Shown here: positions 9,205-20,173 of the stretch, in pieces
Layout of the letters: each line of letters begins with the position of its first letter
How positions within the stretch are numbered: position 1 is the stretch's first letter
Origin: CAWBOV01 sp963790525
Lineage (GTDB): Bacteria; Actinomycetota; Actinomycetes; Mycobacteriales; Jatrophihabitantaceae
Direction: 5' to 3'
Length of the DNA: 64,000 nt
Assembly (NCBI GenBank): GCA_963790525.1
Contig: CAWBOV010000006.1
Span: 558,001 to 622,000 of the forward strand
Notes under the pieces: generated by a model
What the model was told of the DNA's origin: nothing
Seen by the model: the letters and a program-made list of their open reading frames with translations, nothing else
Databases searched by the model: none
Program-made: the position numbers and the translations under genes

Positions 9205-9287
9205 CGAGGGTCATCTCCTTGCGACGGGGCTCATCTGGGCATGCCGTGAAACTCAGGTGTAGCACGCGTGGATCATCGAACAGCGAC

Positions 9288-9316
9288 GGGCGGCCGGGGA
9301 AGAACCCCGGCCGCCC
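9288..9316 (-). terminator. Hairpin between binding-protein and ATPase genes
   Basis: A perfect 12-bp stem (gggcggccgggg / ccccggccgccc) with loop aagaa, 10 bases beyond the binding-protein stop. In importer operons such intercistronic hairpins protect or partly terminate the message, so that binding protein is made in excess over membrane parts. Confidence 0.7.
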
Positions 9317-9326
9317 GAAGCGGGAA

Positions 9327-10481
9327 CTACTTGACGCCAGCCTTCGCGCACAGGGCGACGTACTTGCCGGTGCAGGTCTGGTTCTTCGCCGTGTAGCCGG
9401 CGTTGATCGGAACGGCCACGTTGGCGATGGTGATGGCCGTCGGCGTCGCCAGGATCGAAGGAACCTGCGCGTGCGTGAGCGGGTCCTCGGTCGTGGCGGT
9501 CGTCTTCGGGATCTCACCGTTGGCCAGCTGAGCCGCCGCGTCGACGGCCGGGACGGCCTCGAGGCTGGACGGCTTGTAGATGGTGAAGCACTGGTTGCCG
9601 CTCATGATCTGCTGCAGACCAGCCGGGGAGGCATCCTGGCCCGAGACCGCGACCTTGCCGTTGAGGTGCAGGTTGGTGAGGTCGGTGATCACCGCGCCGG
9701 CCATCGTGTCGTTGGCGACCATGACGGCCTTGATGTCGGGGTTCTTCTGGATGAAGGTGTTGAACACCGTCCCCGCCGTCTTGGCGTCCCAGTTACCGGT
9801 CTGCTTGCCCACGCGGGTCCAGCCGGGGGTCTTGCCGAGGACGCTGTCGTAGCCGTTGGCGAACAGGGTCGCGTTGTTGTCCGTCGGTGCGCCGTCGATG
9901 TCGACGTACTTGACCTTCGACAGCCCCTTGACCTGCGGGCACTGCGTCAGGGCCGTGCCCTGGACCTCGCCGACCTTCGTGTTGTCGAAGGAGACGTACA
10001 GCGCCGCGCCGCCGCCCGGGGTGAGCCGGTCGTAGTCGATGACGGTGACGTTGTTGGACTTGGCCTCCTGCTCGATGGTCTTGCCCGACGCGGAGTCGAG
10101 GTTGACCAGCATGAGGACCTTGATGCCACCGGCGAACATCTGCTCGGCGATCGTCTTCTGCTTGGCAGCGGAGCCGTTGCCGTTCTGGATGTCGCAGGAC
10201 AGGTTGACCTTCTTGCACTCCGCGGCCAGGGCGACCGGGTCGGCAGAGACCCAGCGGTTGGACGACGTGGTGTCGGGCAGGATGATGCCGATCTTGGCGC
10301 CCTTGCCGTCGATGGCGCCCGTGGCCGACGAGCTCGAGGAGGTCGTGGTCGGCGTCGTGGTCGTTGCCGTCGAACCCGTGGTGGTCGAGCCGGTGCTGCT
10401 CTTGCTGCTGGAGCTACAGCCGGTCAGGACCACAGCCCCGATCGTCGCCGTGGCGACGAGGAATTTCACGCTGTTGCGCAT
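9327..10481 (-). CDS. Sugar ABC transporter substrate-binding lipoprotein
   Basis: A 384-residue periplasmic-binding-protein-1 family lipoprotein (XylF/RbsB type). The signal peptide ends in the lipobox LTGC near residues 18-21, followed by a Ser/Thr linker of about 35 residues that spaces the domain from the membrane. The sugar-binding body begins near residue 60 (KIGIILPDTTSSNRW). I chose ATG 10481 because the signal peptide starts directly there and gaagggcgg precedes it; a longer frame to 10583 would put 34 charged residues before the signal. It is first in the operon. The likely ligand is a pentose, by family only. Confidence 0.92.
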   Translation of the reverse strand: MRNSVKFLVATATIGAVVLTGCSSSSKSSTGSTTTGSTATTTTPTTTSSSSSATGAIDGKGAKIGIILPDTTSSNRWVSADPVALAAECKKVNLSCDIQNGNGSAAKQKTIAEQMFAGGIKVLMLVNLDSASGKTIEQEAKSNNVTVIDYDRLTPGGGAALYVSFDNTKVGEVQGTALTQCPQVKGLSKVKYVDIDGAPTDNNATLFANGYDSVLGKTPGWTRVGKQTGNWDAKTAGTVFNTFIQKNPDIKAVMVANDTMAGAVITDLTNLHLNGKVAVSGQDASPAGLQQIMSGNQCFTIYKPSSLEAVPAVDAAAQLANGEIPKTTATTEDPLTHAQVPSILATPTAITIANVAVPINAGYTAKNQTCTGKYVALCAKAGVK

Positions 10482-10655
10482 AGATGTCCGCCCTTCGCGG
10501 TTCACGTCTGCCGGTCCCGTGACCTGGGCCACCGGCAGAAAATGTTGTCGCCGGGAACTTATGCGCTCGGAAGGTTTCCGCAAAGTGTCTCGCTGGTGTC
10601 GGGACCAATTCGTTACCTAACCCGATTGCCTTGTGCCACAGGCGAATCAGCGCAC

Positions 10656-10688
10656 GGGAGCCCGCGCGGACGTGCCGCGCGGGCTCCC
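10656..10688 (-). terminator. Terminator hairpin after aconitase
   Basis: A perfect 14-bp GC-rich stem (gggagcccgcgcgg and its complement) with loop acgtg, 40 bases beyond the aconitase stop. No U-tract. The remaining bases up to 10481 should hold the promoter of the importer operon; an 8-bp inverted repeat (ctgccggt 10508-10515, accggcag 10531-10538) lies there as a possible regulator site. Confidence 0.75.
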
Positions 10689-10728
10689 GCCGTGCCTGTG
10701 TGCCTTGCGTTTACTGGCCGGTAACGCT

Positions 10729-13512
<2,784 letters not shown>

Positions 13513-13538
13513 GGGAACCGCTCCTCTTCGATAATGTC

Positions 13539-13552
13539 TCTTGACGTCAAGA
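13539..13552. promoter_or_regulatory. 14-bp palindrome in the acnA upstream gap
   Basis: Perfect palindrome tcttgacgtcaaga, centred 33 bases upstream of the acnA start and in the 89-base gap to the divergent PAP2 gene. Its position fits an operator for acnA, the PAP2 gene or both. The binding protein is not encoded nearby. Confidence 0.55.
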
Positions 13553-13601
13553 TATCACTCGCCTGGCCGGTCAACCAGAGCCGTCTCCGTAGGCTGCACT
13601 G

Positions 13602-14576
13602 GTGAGCGAACAGGCCGACCCGCGCGAGGAGCGCTGGCGGCGCATCCGCAAGAGGGTGGGCATCGGCTACGTCGGCGTCCTGCTCATCCTCCTCGTCACC
13701 GTGGGTGTGCCCACGGACCGCGGCAGCCTGTTCCTGATCATTCTGGCCGGGTTGAGCATCCCCTGTCTCGGGCGTGGGTGGCGCTCCTTCCGCCGGGTGC
13801 TGCTCGACTGGCTGCCGTTCACTGCGGCCCTGGTCGCCTGGGACTACAGCCGGGGGCTCGCCGACGCGATCGGGCTCCCGCTTCACGTCTCCGACGTCGC
13901 CGCCGCCGATCGCGCGATGTTCGGCGTCGTCCCGTCGGTCTGGATGCAGGCGCACTTCTTCCGTCCGGGCTCGCCCCAGTGGTACGACGCGGTGGCGACG
14001 CTGGTGTACACCACGCATTTCCTGGCGACGCCGATCGTCGCCGCCGTGTTGTGGCTGCGCAATCGCGAGATCTGGCTGGCGTTCGTCCGCCGCGTGCTGC
14101 TCCTGGCCCTGCTGGGCGTCGTCACGTACACCCTGTTCCCCGCGGCGCCGCCCTGGTACGCCTCGCGCGAGGGCGTGATCGGACCCGTCGTGCGCGGGAC
14201 GTCGCGTGGGTGGCTGTGGCTGCACCTCAATCACGCCGGGAACCTCCTGCAGGAGGGGCAGGGCGCGGCCAATCCCGTCGCGGCCATGCCGTCTTTGCAC
14301 ACGGCGTACGCCACGATCATCACGCTCTTCGCGATAGCCACGCTGCGCAGCCGGCTGCGCTGGGTGATGCTGCTCTACCCCGTGGCGATGGGGGTGTCGC
14401 TGGTGTACCTCGGCGAGCACTACGTCGTGGATCTCCTCGCGGGCGTCGTCTACGCCCTCGTCGTGCACCTGCTGGTGAGCAGATGGGAGCGCCGTCGGGC
14501 AGTGCGTCAGGCGGTGGACACGGCGTCCCTTTACACCCGCGATTCACTGGAAACAGATCCGACACGCCCGTCGTGA
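13602..14576 (+). CDS. PAP2 superfamily membrane phosphatase/transferase
   Basis: A 324-residue protein with about six membrane helices and the PAP2 motifs: AMPSLHTAYA near residue 228 and GEHYVVDLLAG near 270, which hold the catalytic histidines. The order resembles the inositol phosphorylceramide synthase-like branch, which transfers phospho-headgroups between lipids, but simple lipid phosphatase activity is equally possible. GTG 13602 is chosen as the first start after the promoter gap. Rv1476, the membrane protein at this place in mycobacteria, is not related in sequence as far as I can see. Confidence 0.88.
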   Translation: MSEQADPREERWRRIRKRVGIGYVGVLLILLVTVGVPTDRGSLFLIILAGLSIPCLGRGWRSFRRVLLDWLPFTAALVAWDYSRGLADAIGLPLHVSDVAAADRAMFGVVPSVWMQAHFFRPGSPQWYDAVATLVYTTHFLATPIVAAVLWLRNREIWLAFVRRVLLLALLGVVTYTLFPAAPPWYASREGVIGPVVRGTSRGWLWLHLNHAGNLLQEGQGAANPVAAMPSLHTAYATIITLFAIATLRSRLRWVMLLYPVAMGVSLVYLGEHYVVDLLAGVVYALVVHLLVSRWERRRAVRQAVDTASLYTRDSLETDPTRPS

Positions 14577-14699
14577 CAGAGCTGTATGCCGTGGGACTTG
14601 TGTGACTCGTGGTACTCATGGTTCTCTAGGGGCAGTACGCGCGCGTTCAACTAACGCGTATGTCTGTCTCGCGGGGCACACGAAGGGACCACTGCACAC

Positions 14700-16052
14700 G
14701 TGAGTTACCGATCGCGATTGCACCGGATGGTCGTCGGCGCCGGCCTGGCCGCGCTCCTGTCCGCCTCGCTCGTCACGGCGTTCACTCCGCTCAGCCCGGC
14801 GCAGGCCGCCCCCAGTAACCCGACCGACGGCCAGATCAGCCGCGCCGCCAAGGCCAAGGCGCAGGCCGCCGCGGACGTCGGGCGGCTCAGCGGGCTCATC
14901 GCCGCCATCGAGAGCCAGATCGTGCAGCTCAACGACAAGGCCGAGCTGGCCAAGGACCATTACCTGAAGGCGATCTGGGATCTGGCCGAGGCCAAGAAGG
15001 CCGCCGTCACCGCCCGTGCCAACGTCACGGCCGCCCAGCAGAAGGTCGACGCCGCGCGCGACCAGTTCCGGCTGTTCATCCAGGCGTCCTACGAGAACCA
15101 CGGCTCGGACATGTCCGGACTGCTGACCGCCAGCAATCCCAGCGAGCTGCTGGCGCAGGCCGACCTGAGCCACTACACGTCCAGTCGCAAGATCAACGCG
15201 ATCGGCGACCTCAACCGGGCCACGGTGGGCAAGGCCAACGCCGATGCCGCGGCTCGTTCCGCCGTCGCCAAGCAGACCTCGCTGACCAACGCCGCGGCGG
15301 CCGCCCAGCAGGCAGCCGTGCAGGCAGTGGCCCAGGCCCAGCAGCAGCAGCAGTCGCTGACCTCCCAGAAGGCGACCTACGAGTCCCAGCTGACCGCTGC
15401 CGGCGAAGCTCTCACCGGCCTGCAGAACAAGCGCGCCGCGTTCCTGGCATGGCAGAAGGCGGAAGCCAAGCGCAGGGCCGCCGAAGCCCGTCGCCGCCAG
15501 CTCGCCGCTGAGCGGGCCCGCGAACGCGAGCAGCAGCAACAGCAGCAGCAGCAGAACACCGGCGGCGGTGGCGGTGGCGGCGGCGGGACCGTCACGCAGA
15601 GCGGTTCCTGGACGGCGGCCAAGGGGCGCGCCGCAGCCCACCGTGCCCTGCAGTGGCTGGGGGAGCGGTACTCCTTCGCGGCCGGCAACTACAGCGGCCC
15701 GACGTGGGGTGCGTGCGTCACCAACGACGCCGGGTGGAACGACTGCCATGTCTTCGGCTTCGACTGCTCGGGCCTGGCCATGTACGCCTGGGCGCCGGCG
15801 GGGATCTACATGCCGCATTACGCCGCCTCGCAGTACTACTACGGGAGCTTCCACCCGTCGGTGGACCAGCTGATGCCCGGTGACCTCGTGTTCTGGAGCT
15901 CGGACGGAACGGTCCCCGGCATCCACCACGTCGCGATCTACATCGGCGGCGGCAACGTCGTACAGGCTCCGCAGAGCGGCGACGTCGTGAAGATCACCCC
16001 GTTGCAGGACGTGGACTGGGGCTACTACGGCGCCACCCGCCCTGGTAGCTGA
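14700..16052 (+). CDS. Secreted NlpC/P60 peptidoglycan endopeptidase (RipA-like)
   Basis: A 450-residue exported hydrolase. A signal peptide ends near residue 38 (AQA|AP). Residues about 45-280 form a long coiled coil (PcsB/RipA type, thought to keep the enzyme inactive). An eight-glutamine run and an eight-glycine run form the linker (about 278-298). The C-terminal NlpC/P60 domain has the catalytic Cys356 (FGFDCSGLA) and a His at 409-410 (GIHHVAIYIGG). It cuts stem peptides in the wall at division. It corresponds to Rv1477 (ripA). GTG 14700 follows gaaggga. Confidence 0.93.
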   Translation: MSYRSRLHRMVVGAGLAALLSASLVTAFTPLSPAQAAPSNPTDGQISRAAKAKAQAAADVGRLSGLIAAIESQIVQLNDKAELAKDHYLKAIWDLAEAKKAAVTARANVTAAQQKVDAARDQFRLFIQASYENHGSDMSGLLTASNPSELLAQADLSHYTSSRKINAIGDLNRATVGKANADAAARSAVAKQTSLTNAAAAAQQAAVQAVAQAQQQQQSLTSQKATYESQLTAAGEALTGLQNKRAAFLAWQKAEAKRRAAEARRRQLAAERAREREQQQQQQQQNTGGGGGGGGGTVTQSGSWTAAKGRAAAHRALQWLGERYSFAAGNYSGPTWGACVTNDAGWNDCHVFGFDCSGLAMYAWAPAGIYMPHYAASQYYYGSFHPSVDQLMPGDLVFWSSDGTVPGIHHVAIYIGGGNVVQAPQSGDVVKITPLQDVDWGYYGATRPGS

Positions 16053-16211
16053 GCGGCGCTCGCATTCATCGGGCGGCCAGTCGCGGCCCGCCTGGCGCAC
16101 TCAGCTTCGTCACGTACCGTGGTCGGCGTTGACACGTCAGCGCCGCACCCGTGCCCTTCGCGACGGGCCTCCTGCCGATCGGTGGGGCGCGTCCCGAGAC
16201 AGGAGTCCTGA

Positions 16212-17312
16212 GTGACGGCAAGCATGTCGCCCACCCCGCCCGGCCCGTCCACCCCGGCCGCCGACGCTGCCTCGCTGGAGCGTGTGCTGTTCGAGGTCAA
16301 GCGGGTCATCGTCGGCCAGGAACGCCTCGTCGAGCGGATGATGGTCAGCATGCTGGCCAAGGGCCACTGCCTGCTCGAGGGCGTGCCCGGCGTGGCCAAG
16401 ACGCTCGCGGTGGAGACCTTCGCGCGCGCGGTCGGCGGTAGCTTCTCCCGGCTCCAGTTCACTCCGGACCTCGTGCCCTCCGACATCGTCGGGACGCGCA
16501 TCTACCGCCCCGGCGCGGAGCGCTTCGACACCGAGCTCGGTCCGATCTTCGCCAACTTCGTCCTCGCCGACGAGATCAACCGGGCGCCGGCGAAGGTCCA
16601 GTCGGCGCTGCTCGAGGTGATGGCCGAGCGCCAGGTCACGATCGGCGGCATCCGCCACGCCGTGCCCCACCCGTTCCTCGTCCTGGCCACCCAGAACCCG
16701 ATCGAGAACGAAGGCGTGTACCCGCTGCCCGAGGCGCAGCGCGACCGCTTCCTGATGAAGATCAACGTCGGGTATCCGAGCGCCGCCGAGGAGCGCGAGA
16801 TCGTGTACCGGATGGGCGTCACCCCTCCGGTGGCCTCCACGGTGATCGGGATCGGCGAACTGGAGCGGCTGCAGGACTCCGCGGGGCGCGTGTTCGTGCA
16901 CCACGCGATCGTCGACTACGTGGTCCGCCTGGTGCTCGCCACCCGCGCGCCGCAGCAGCTGGGACTCGCAGACGTCGCCTCCTGGATCTCCTACGGAGCG
17001 AGCCCACGGGCCAGCCTCGGGCTGATCGCGGCCGGCCGGGCCATGGCGCTGCTCCGGGGACGCGACTACGCGCTGCCCCAGGACATCCTCGACATCGCCC
17101 CGGACGTCCTGTCGCACCGGCTGGTGCTCTCCTACGACGCCATCGCCGACGGTGTACCCGCCGAGCACGCGGTGCGGCGCATCATGGAGACCGTCTCGCT
17201 GCCGCAGGTCGCGCCCCGCCAGCGCGCCGGAGCCCCGCTCCCGCCGCCGATGCAGCCCCCGATGCCGATGCCCGGGTACGCACCGCCCGGCCAGCAGGAG
17301 CGCTCTGCGTGA
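16212..17312 (+). CDS. MoxR family AAA+ ATPase
   Basis: A 366-residue AAA+ chaperone. Walker A GVPGVAKT is at residues 57-64, Walker B VLADEINRAP near 118, sensor 1 in LATQNPIENEG. A Pro-rich tail of about 35 residues ends the protein. MoxR ATPases act with VWA-domain proteins in maturation or insertion of metal cofactors and in envelope stress; the mycobacterial counterpart is Rv1479 (moxR1). GTG 16212 is preceded by acaggag. The stop overlaps the start of the DUF58 gene. Confidence 0.94.
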   Translation: MTASMSPTPPGPSTPAADAASLERVLFEVKRVIVGQERLVERMMVSMLAKGHCLLEGVPGVAKTLAVETFARAVGGSFSRLQFTPDLVPSDIVGTRIYRPGAERFDTELGPIFANFVLADEINRAPAKVQSALLEVMAERQVTIGGIRHAVPHPFLVLATQNPIENEGVYPLPEAQRDRFLMKINVGYPSAAEEREIVYRMGVTPPVASTVIGIGELERLQDSAGRVFVHHAIVDYVVRLVLATRAPQQLGLADVASWISYGASPRASLGLIAAGRAMALLRGRDYALPQDILDIAPDVLSHRLVLSYDAIADGVPAEHAVRRIMETVSLPQVAPRQRAGAPLPPPMQPPMPMPGYAPPGQQERSA

Positions 17313-18238
17313 GTCGGGTGCCCCCGGCGCCGCAGCTGTCGCTGGTCACCGAGTCCAGCGGTCCGTTGCTCCGCCGCCTCGAGCTCGTGGTCCGGCGCCG
17401 GCTGGACGGCCTGCTGCAGGGCAACTACCTCGGCCTCATCCCGGGGCCGGGCAGCGAGACCGGTGAATCGCGGCTCTACTTCGCCGGCGACGACGTCCGG
17501 CGCATGGACTGGCCGGTCACCGCCCGCACCATGACCCCGCACGTGCGGCAGACGGTCGCCGACCGCGAGCTGGAGACGTGGCTCGTCGTCGACCTGTCGC
17601 CCAGCCTGGACTTCGGCACGGCGCGCAGCGAGAAGCGGGAACTGGTGTTCGCCGCGATCACCGCGGTCGTGCACCTGACCGCGCGCGGCGGCAACCGTGT
17701 GGGCGCGATCGTCACGACGGGGGAGCAGACCTTCCGGCTGCCCGCGCTCGCCGGGCGCCAGCACGCGCGTTACCTCGTCGAGCAGATCGCCGCGACACCG
17801 CGGGCGACCTCCGGACGCCGTGGCGACCTGGCTGCGGCACTGGAGCTCGTGCGCCGCCCGCCGCGGCGCCGCGGGCTCGTCGCGGTGATCTCGGACTTCC
17901 TCGGCGACGCCGACTGGGAACGACCGTTGCGCGGTCTCGGCCAGCGCCACCAGCTCCTCGCTGTGGAGATCGTCGACCCGCGGGAGCTCGACCTGCCCGA
18001 CGCCGGCCTGGTGACCTTCGTCGACCCCGAGAGCGGCGAGCAGTTGGAGGTGCAGACCTCCCGGGGCGACGTGCGCGAGCGCTACGCGGCCGCGGCGGCC
18101 GAGCAGCGCCGCCAGATCTCCACCATGCTGCGCCACGCCGGCGCGGCCCACCTGCAGCTGCGCACCGACCGGGACTGGCTGCAGGACGTGGTGCGTTTCG
18201 TGACCTCCCACCGCCGAGCAGGGACGGGGACCCGCTGA
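17309..18238 (+). CDS. DUF58 domain protein (MoxR operon)
   Basis: A 309-residue soluble DUF58 protein, counterpart of Rv1480. The family hallmark is GESRLYFAGDDVRRMDWPVTART near residues 52-75, followed by a degenerate von Willebrand A fold (VVDLSPSLDFG near 95). It always travels with MoxR and VWA genes and is thought to be part of the same complex. GTG start overlaps the moxR stop and its own stop shares a base with the next ATG. Confidence 0.92.
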   Translation: MSRVPPAPQLSLVTESSGPLLRRLELVVRRRLDGLLQGNYLGLIPGPGSETGESRLYFAGDDVRRMDWPVTARTMTPHVRQTVADRELETWLVVDLSPSLDFGTARSEKRELVFAAITAVVHLTARGGNRVGAIVTTGEQTFRLPALAGRQHARYLVEQIAATPRATSGRRGDLAAALELVRRPPRRRGLVAVISDFLGDADWERPLRGLGQRHQLLAVEIVDPRELDLPDAGLVTFVDPESGEQLEVQTSRGDVRERYAAAAAEQRRQISTMLRHAGAAHLQLRTDRDWLQDVVRFVTSHRRAGTGTR

Positions 18239-19194
18239 TGTCGTTCGCCTCGCCGCAGTGGCTGTGGCTGCTGCTCGGAGTCGCCGCTCTCCTGGCCGTC
18301 TACGCCGTGCAGCAGGTGCGGCGCAAGAAGTTCGTGGCCCGCTTCTCCAACGTCTCGCTCCTGGCGTCCATCGCCCCGCGCCGGCCCGGCTGGCGCCGGC
18401 ACGTCACCTTCGCGATGCTCGTGGTGGCGATCGCCGTGCTGACCCTCGGTGTGGCCCGCCCGACCGCCGACGTGAAGGTCCCGCGGGAGAAGGCGACCGT
18501 CATGCTCGCCCTCGACGTGTCCCTGTCGATGCAGGCCACCGACGTCCTCCCCACCCGCCTCGACGCGGCCAAGCGTGCCGCCGAGGAGTTCGCGGACCTG
18601 CTCCCCGAGAAGATCAACCTGGGGTTGGTGGCCTTCGGCGGCAGCGCCAGCGTGAAGGTGCCGCCGACTGTCGACCGGGCCGTCTTCAAGACCGCGGTGC
18701 AGAACCTCCAGCTGCAGGCCTCGACCGCTATCGGCGAGGCGGTGTTCTCGTGCCTCGACGCGATCACGACCTTCTCCGAGTCGACGACGGTCGGCAACGA
18801 CAAGCCCGCGCCGGCCCGGATCGTGCTGCTCAGTGACGGCACCAGCAACGTGGGGCGGAAGGTCTCCGCCGCCGAGGCCGCCGCGAAGAGCGCTGACGTC
18901 CCGGTGTCGACCATCGCCTTCGGCACCGACTCGGGGACGGTCACGATCGACGGCCAGACCGCGCAGGTCCCCGCGGACAAGGTGGCGCTGAAGGAACTCG
19001 CCGACACGACCGGCGGTTCGTTCCACACGGCCGCGTCCGCGCAGGAGCTGGAGGGCGTCTACAAGGACATCGGCTCCCAGATCGGTTACACCACGGTGCG
19101 GCGCGACATCAGCTTCCGGTTCCTGGTCATCGGGCTCATCGCCAGCATGTGCGCGGCGGCGATGTCGCTGCTGTGGACCGGTCGGCTGTCCTGA
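18238..19194 (+). CDS. VWA domain membrane protein (MoxR operon)
   Basis: A 318-residue BatA-like protein, counterpart of Rv1481. One membrane helix near residues 8-23, a second near 58-76, then a von Willebrand A domain with the metal-binding DVSLSMQATD (DxSxS) near 92, and a final helix near 295-313. It probably presents the MoxR/DUF58 complex at the membrane. ATG is part of the TGATG overlap with the DUF58 gene, so all three are coupled. Confidence 0.93.
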   Translation: MSFASPQWLWLLLGVAALLAVYAVQQVRRKKFVARFSNVSLLASIAPRRPGWRRHVTFAMLVVAIAVLTLGVARPTADVKVPREKATVMLALDVSLSMQATDVLPTRLDAAKRAAEEFADLLPEKINLGLVAFGGSASVKVPPTVDRAVFKTAVQNLQLQASTAIGEAVFSCLDAITTFSESTTVGNDKPAPARIVLLSDGTSNVGRKVSAAEAAAKSADVPVSTIAFGTDSGTVTIDGQTAQVPADKVALKELADTTGGSFHTAASAQELEGVYKDIGSQIGYTTVRRDISFRFLVIGLIASMCAAAMSLLWTGRLS

Positions 19195-19216
19195 CGCCAC
19201 GCGCCTCCCGCCGCGT

Positions 19217-20095
19217 CTAGACGGTCGGTACCGCGAACGTCAGCACCGCACCGGGATCGCCGAGCCGGGCGACGCCGAACGTGTCGTCGGGCTGGCCGGA
19301 GCTGGTCAGGACCCGGGCGGTCAGCTGGCAGGTGCCGAGGATGTTCACCGCGTCGCTGCAGTCGGTGCCGTCGGCCAGCAGCCGGTGGACGTGCACGGGC
19401 AGGTACCAGGCGCCGTGCGGGCCGATCCGCACGCTCCCGAGCGTGATCGTGCCGTAGCAGCCACTGCCCTGGATGATGTCGAAGCACGCCTCCTCGACGA
19501 CGACCAGCGTGCGCCCCGCCGCGCTGTAGGCCGTGCCCCGCGCGATGACGCGCTGACCGTCGGTGAGCGCATCGCTCGGCTGCGCGGTGATGGTCGCCGC
19601 CGAGCCGAGGAACCACAGCCTGACGGACAGCGACTGCGGCTGCCCCGACGCGTCGGTCCACACCGCGTAGAGCCGGCACTGGTCGTTGCGGCAGTAGACC
19701 GGTTCGGGGTCACCGAACGGCTCGGTCAGGTACACGGGGTCCTGCATCGCGACGACGGTGTCCACCCGGCCGGCGGCGGTCGCCTGCGAGGTGGCGATGT
19801 CGGGGCAGTACGGGAAGTTGTCCGGGTCGGCGGGCAGGGTGAGCTGATCGCATTCGACGAAGCTGACGGCGGCGTGGGCGGGCAGGTTCCGCAGGTGGAC
19901 GCCCACCTGGCTGCCCACCACGAGCCGGCCGGTCGGGCGTGCGGTGAGGGTCGGCGCGGGTGCAGCCGCGGGAGTGGCGGGCGTCGGGCGGGTGCCGCCC
20001 CGCGCGGCCACCGCTCCCGCAGCGGGAGCCAGACCCAGTGCGACGGCCGCAGCGACTGCGGCGACGACGGCGATGCGGATGCGGCGCGCGACCAT
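19217..20095 (-). CDS. Secreted neocarzinostatin-like two-domain protein
   Basis: A 292-residue exported protein. A signal peptide (residues 1-33) and a Pro/Thr/Ala linker precede two beta-sandwich domains. The first (about 48-165) has Cys pairs in FVECDQ, FPYCPD, YCRNDQC; the second (about 170-290) in EEACFD, GCYGT, DCSDAV and GTCQL. Spacing and segments such as VGVHLRNLPAHAAVSFVEC and AVWTDASG resemble the neocarzinostatin family, known as apoproteins of enediyne drugs but mostly of unknown function. No enediyne synthase is in the window. It lies where Rv1482c lies in mycobacteria, but I do not claim homology. Convergent with the VWA gene. Confidence 0.7.
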   Translation of the reverse strand: MVARRIRIAVVAAVAAAVALGLAPAAGAVAARGGTRPTPATPAAAPAPTLTARPTGRLVVGSQVGVHLRNLPAHAAVSFVECDQLTLPADPDNFPYCPDIATSQATAAGRVDTVVAMQDPVYLTEPFGDPEPVYCRNDQCRLYAVWTDASGQPQSLSVRLWFLGSAATITAQPSDALTDGQRVIARGTAYSAAGRTLVVVEEACFDIIQGSGCYGTITLGSVRIGPHGAWYLPVHVHRLLADGTDCSDAVNILGTCQLTARVLTSSGQPDDTFGVARLGDPGAVLTFAVPTV

Positions 20096-20173
20096 GGCTC
20101 TACCCCCGACTGAGCGACGTGCCCGACACGTTAGGCGTGCGCGACGACGACCGACAGGGGTCCGGACGCGTGG

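Noticed and set aside
3832..10481. Genomic island or prophage at the transporter block
   Set aside because: No integrase, tRNA, transposase or flanking repeats were seen and base composition looks like the surroundings.
14630..14665. c-di-AMP type riboswitch before the NlpC/P60 gene
   Set aside because: Actinobacterial genes of this type often have one, but the 123-base gap lacks its conserved blocks; only a 6-bp inverted repeat is present.
19217..20095. Enediyne biosynthesis gene cluster
   Set aside because: A neocarzinostatin-like protein alone is no evidence; no enediyne polyketide synthase or tailoring genes are in the window.
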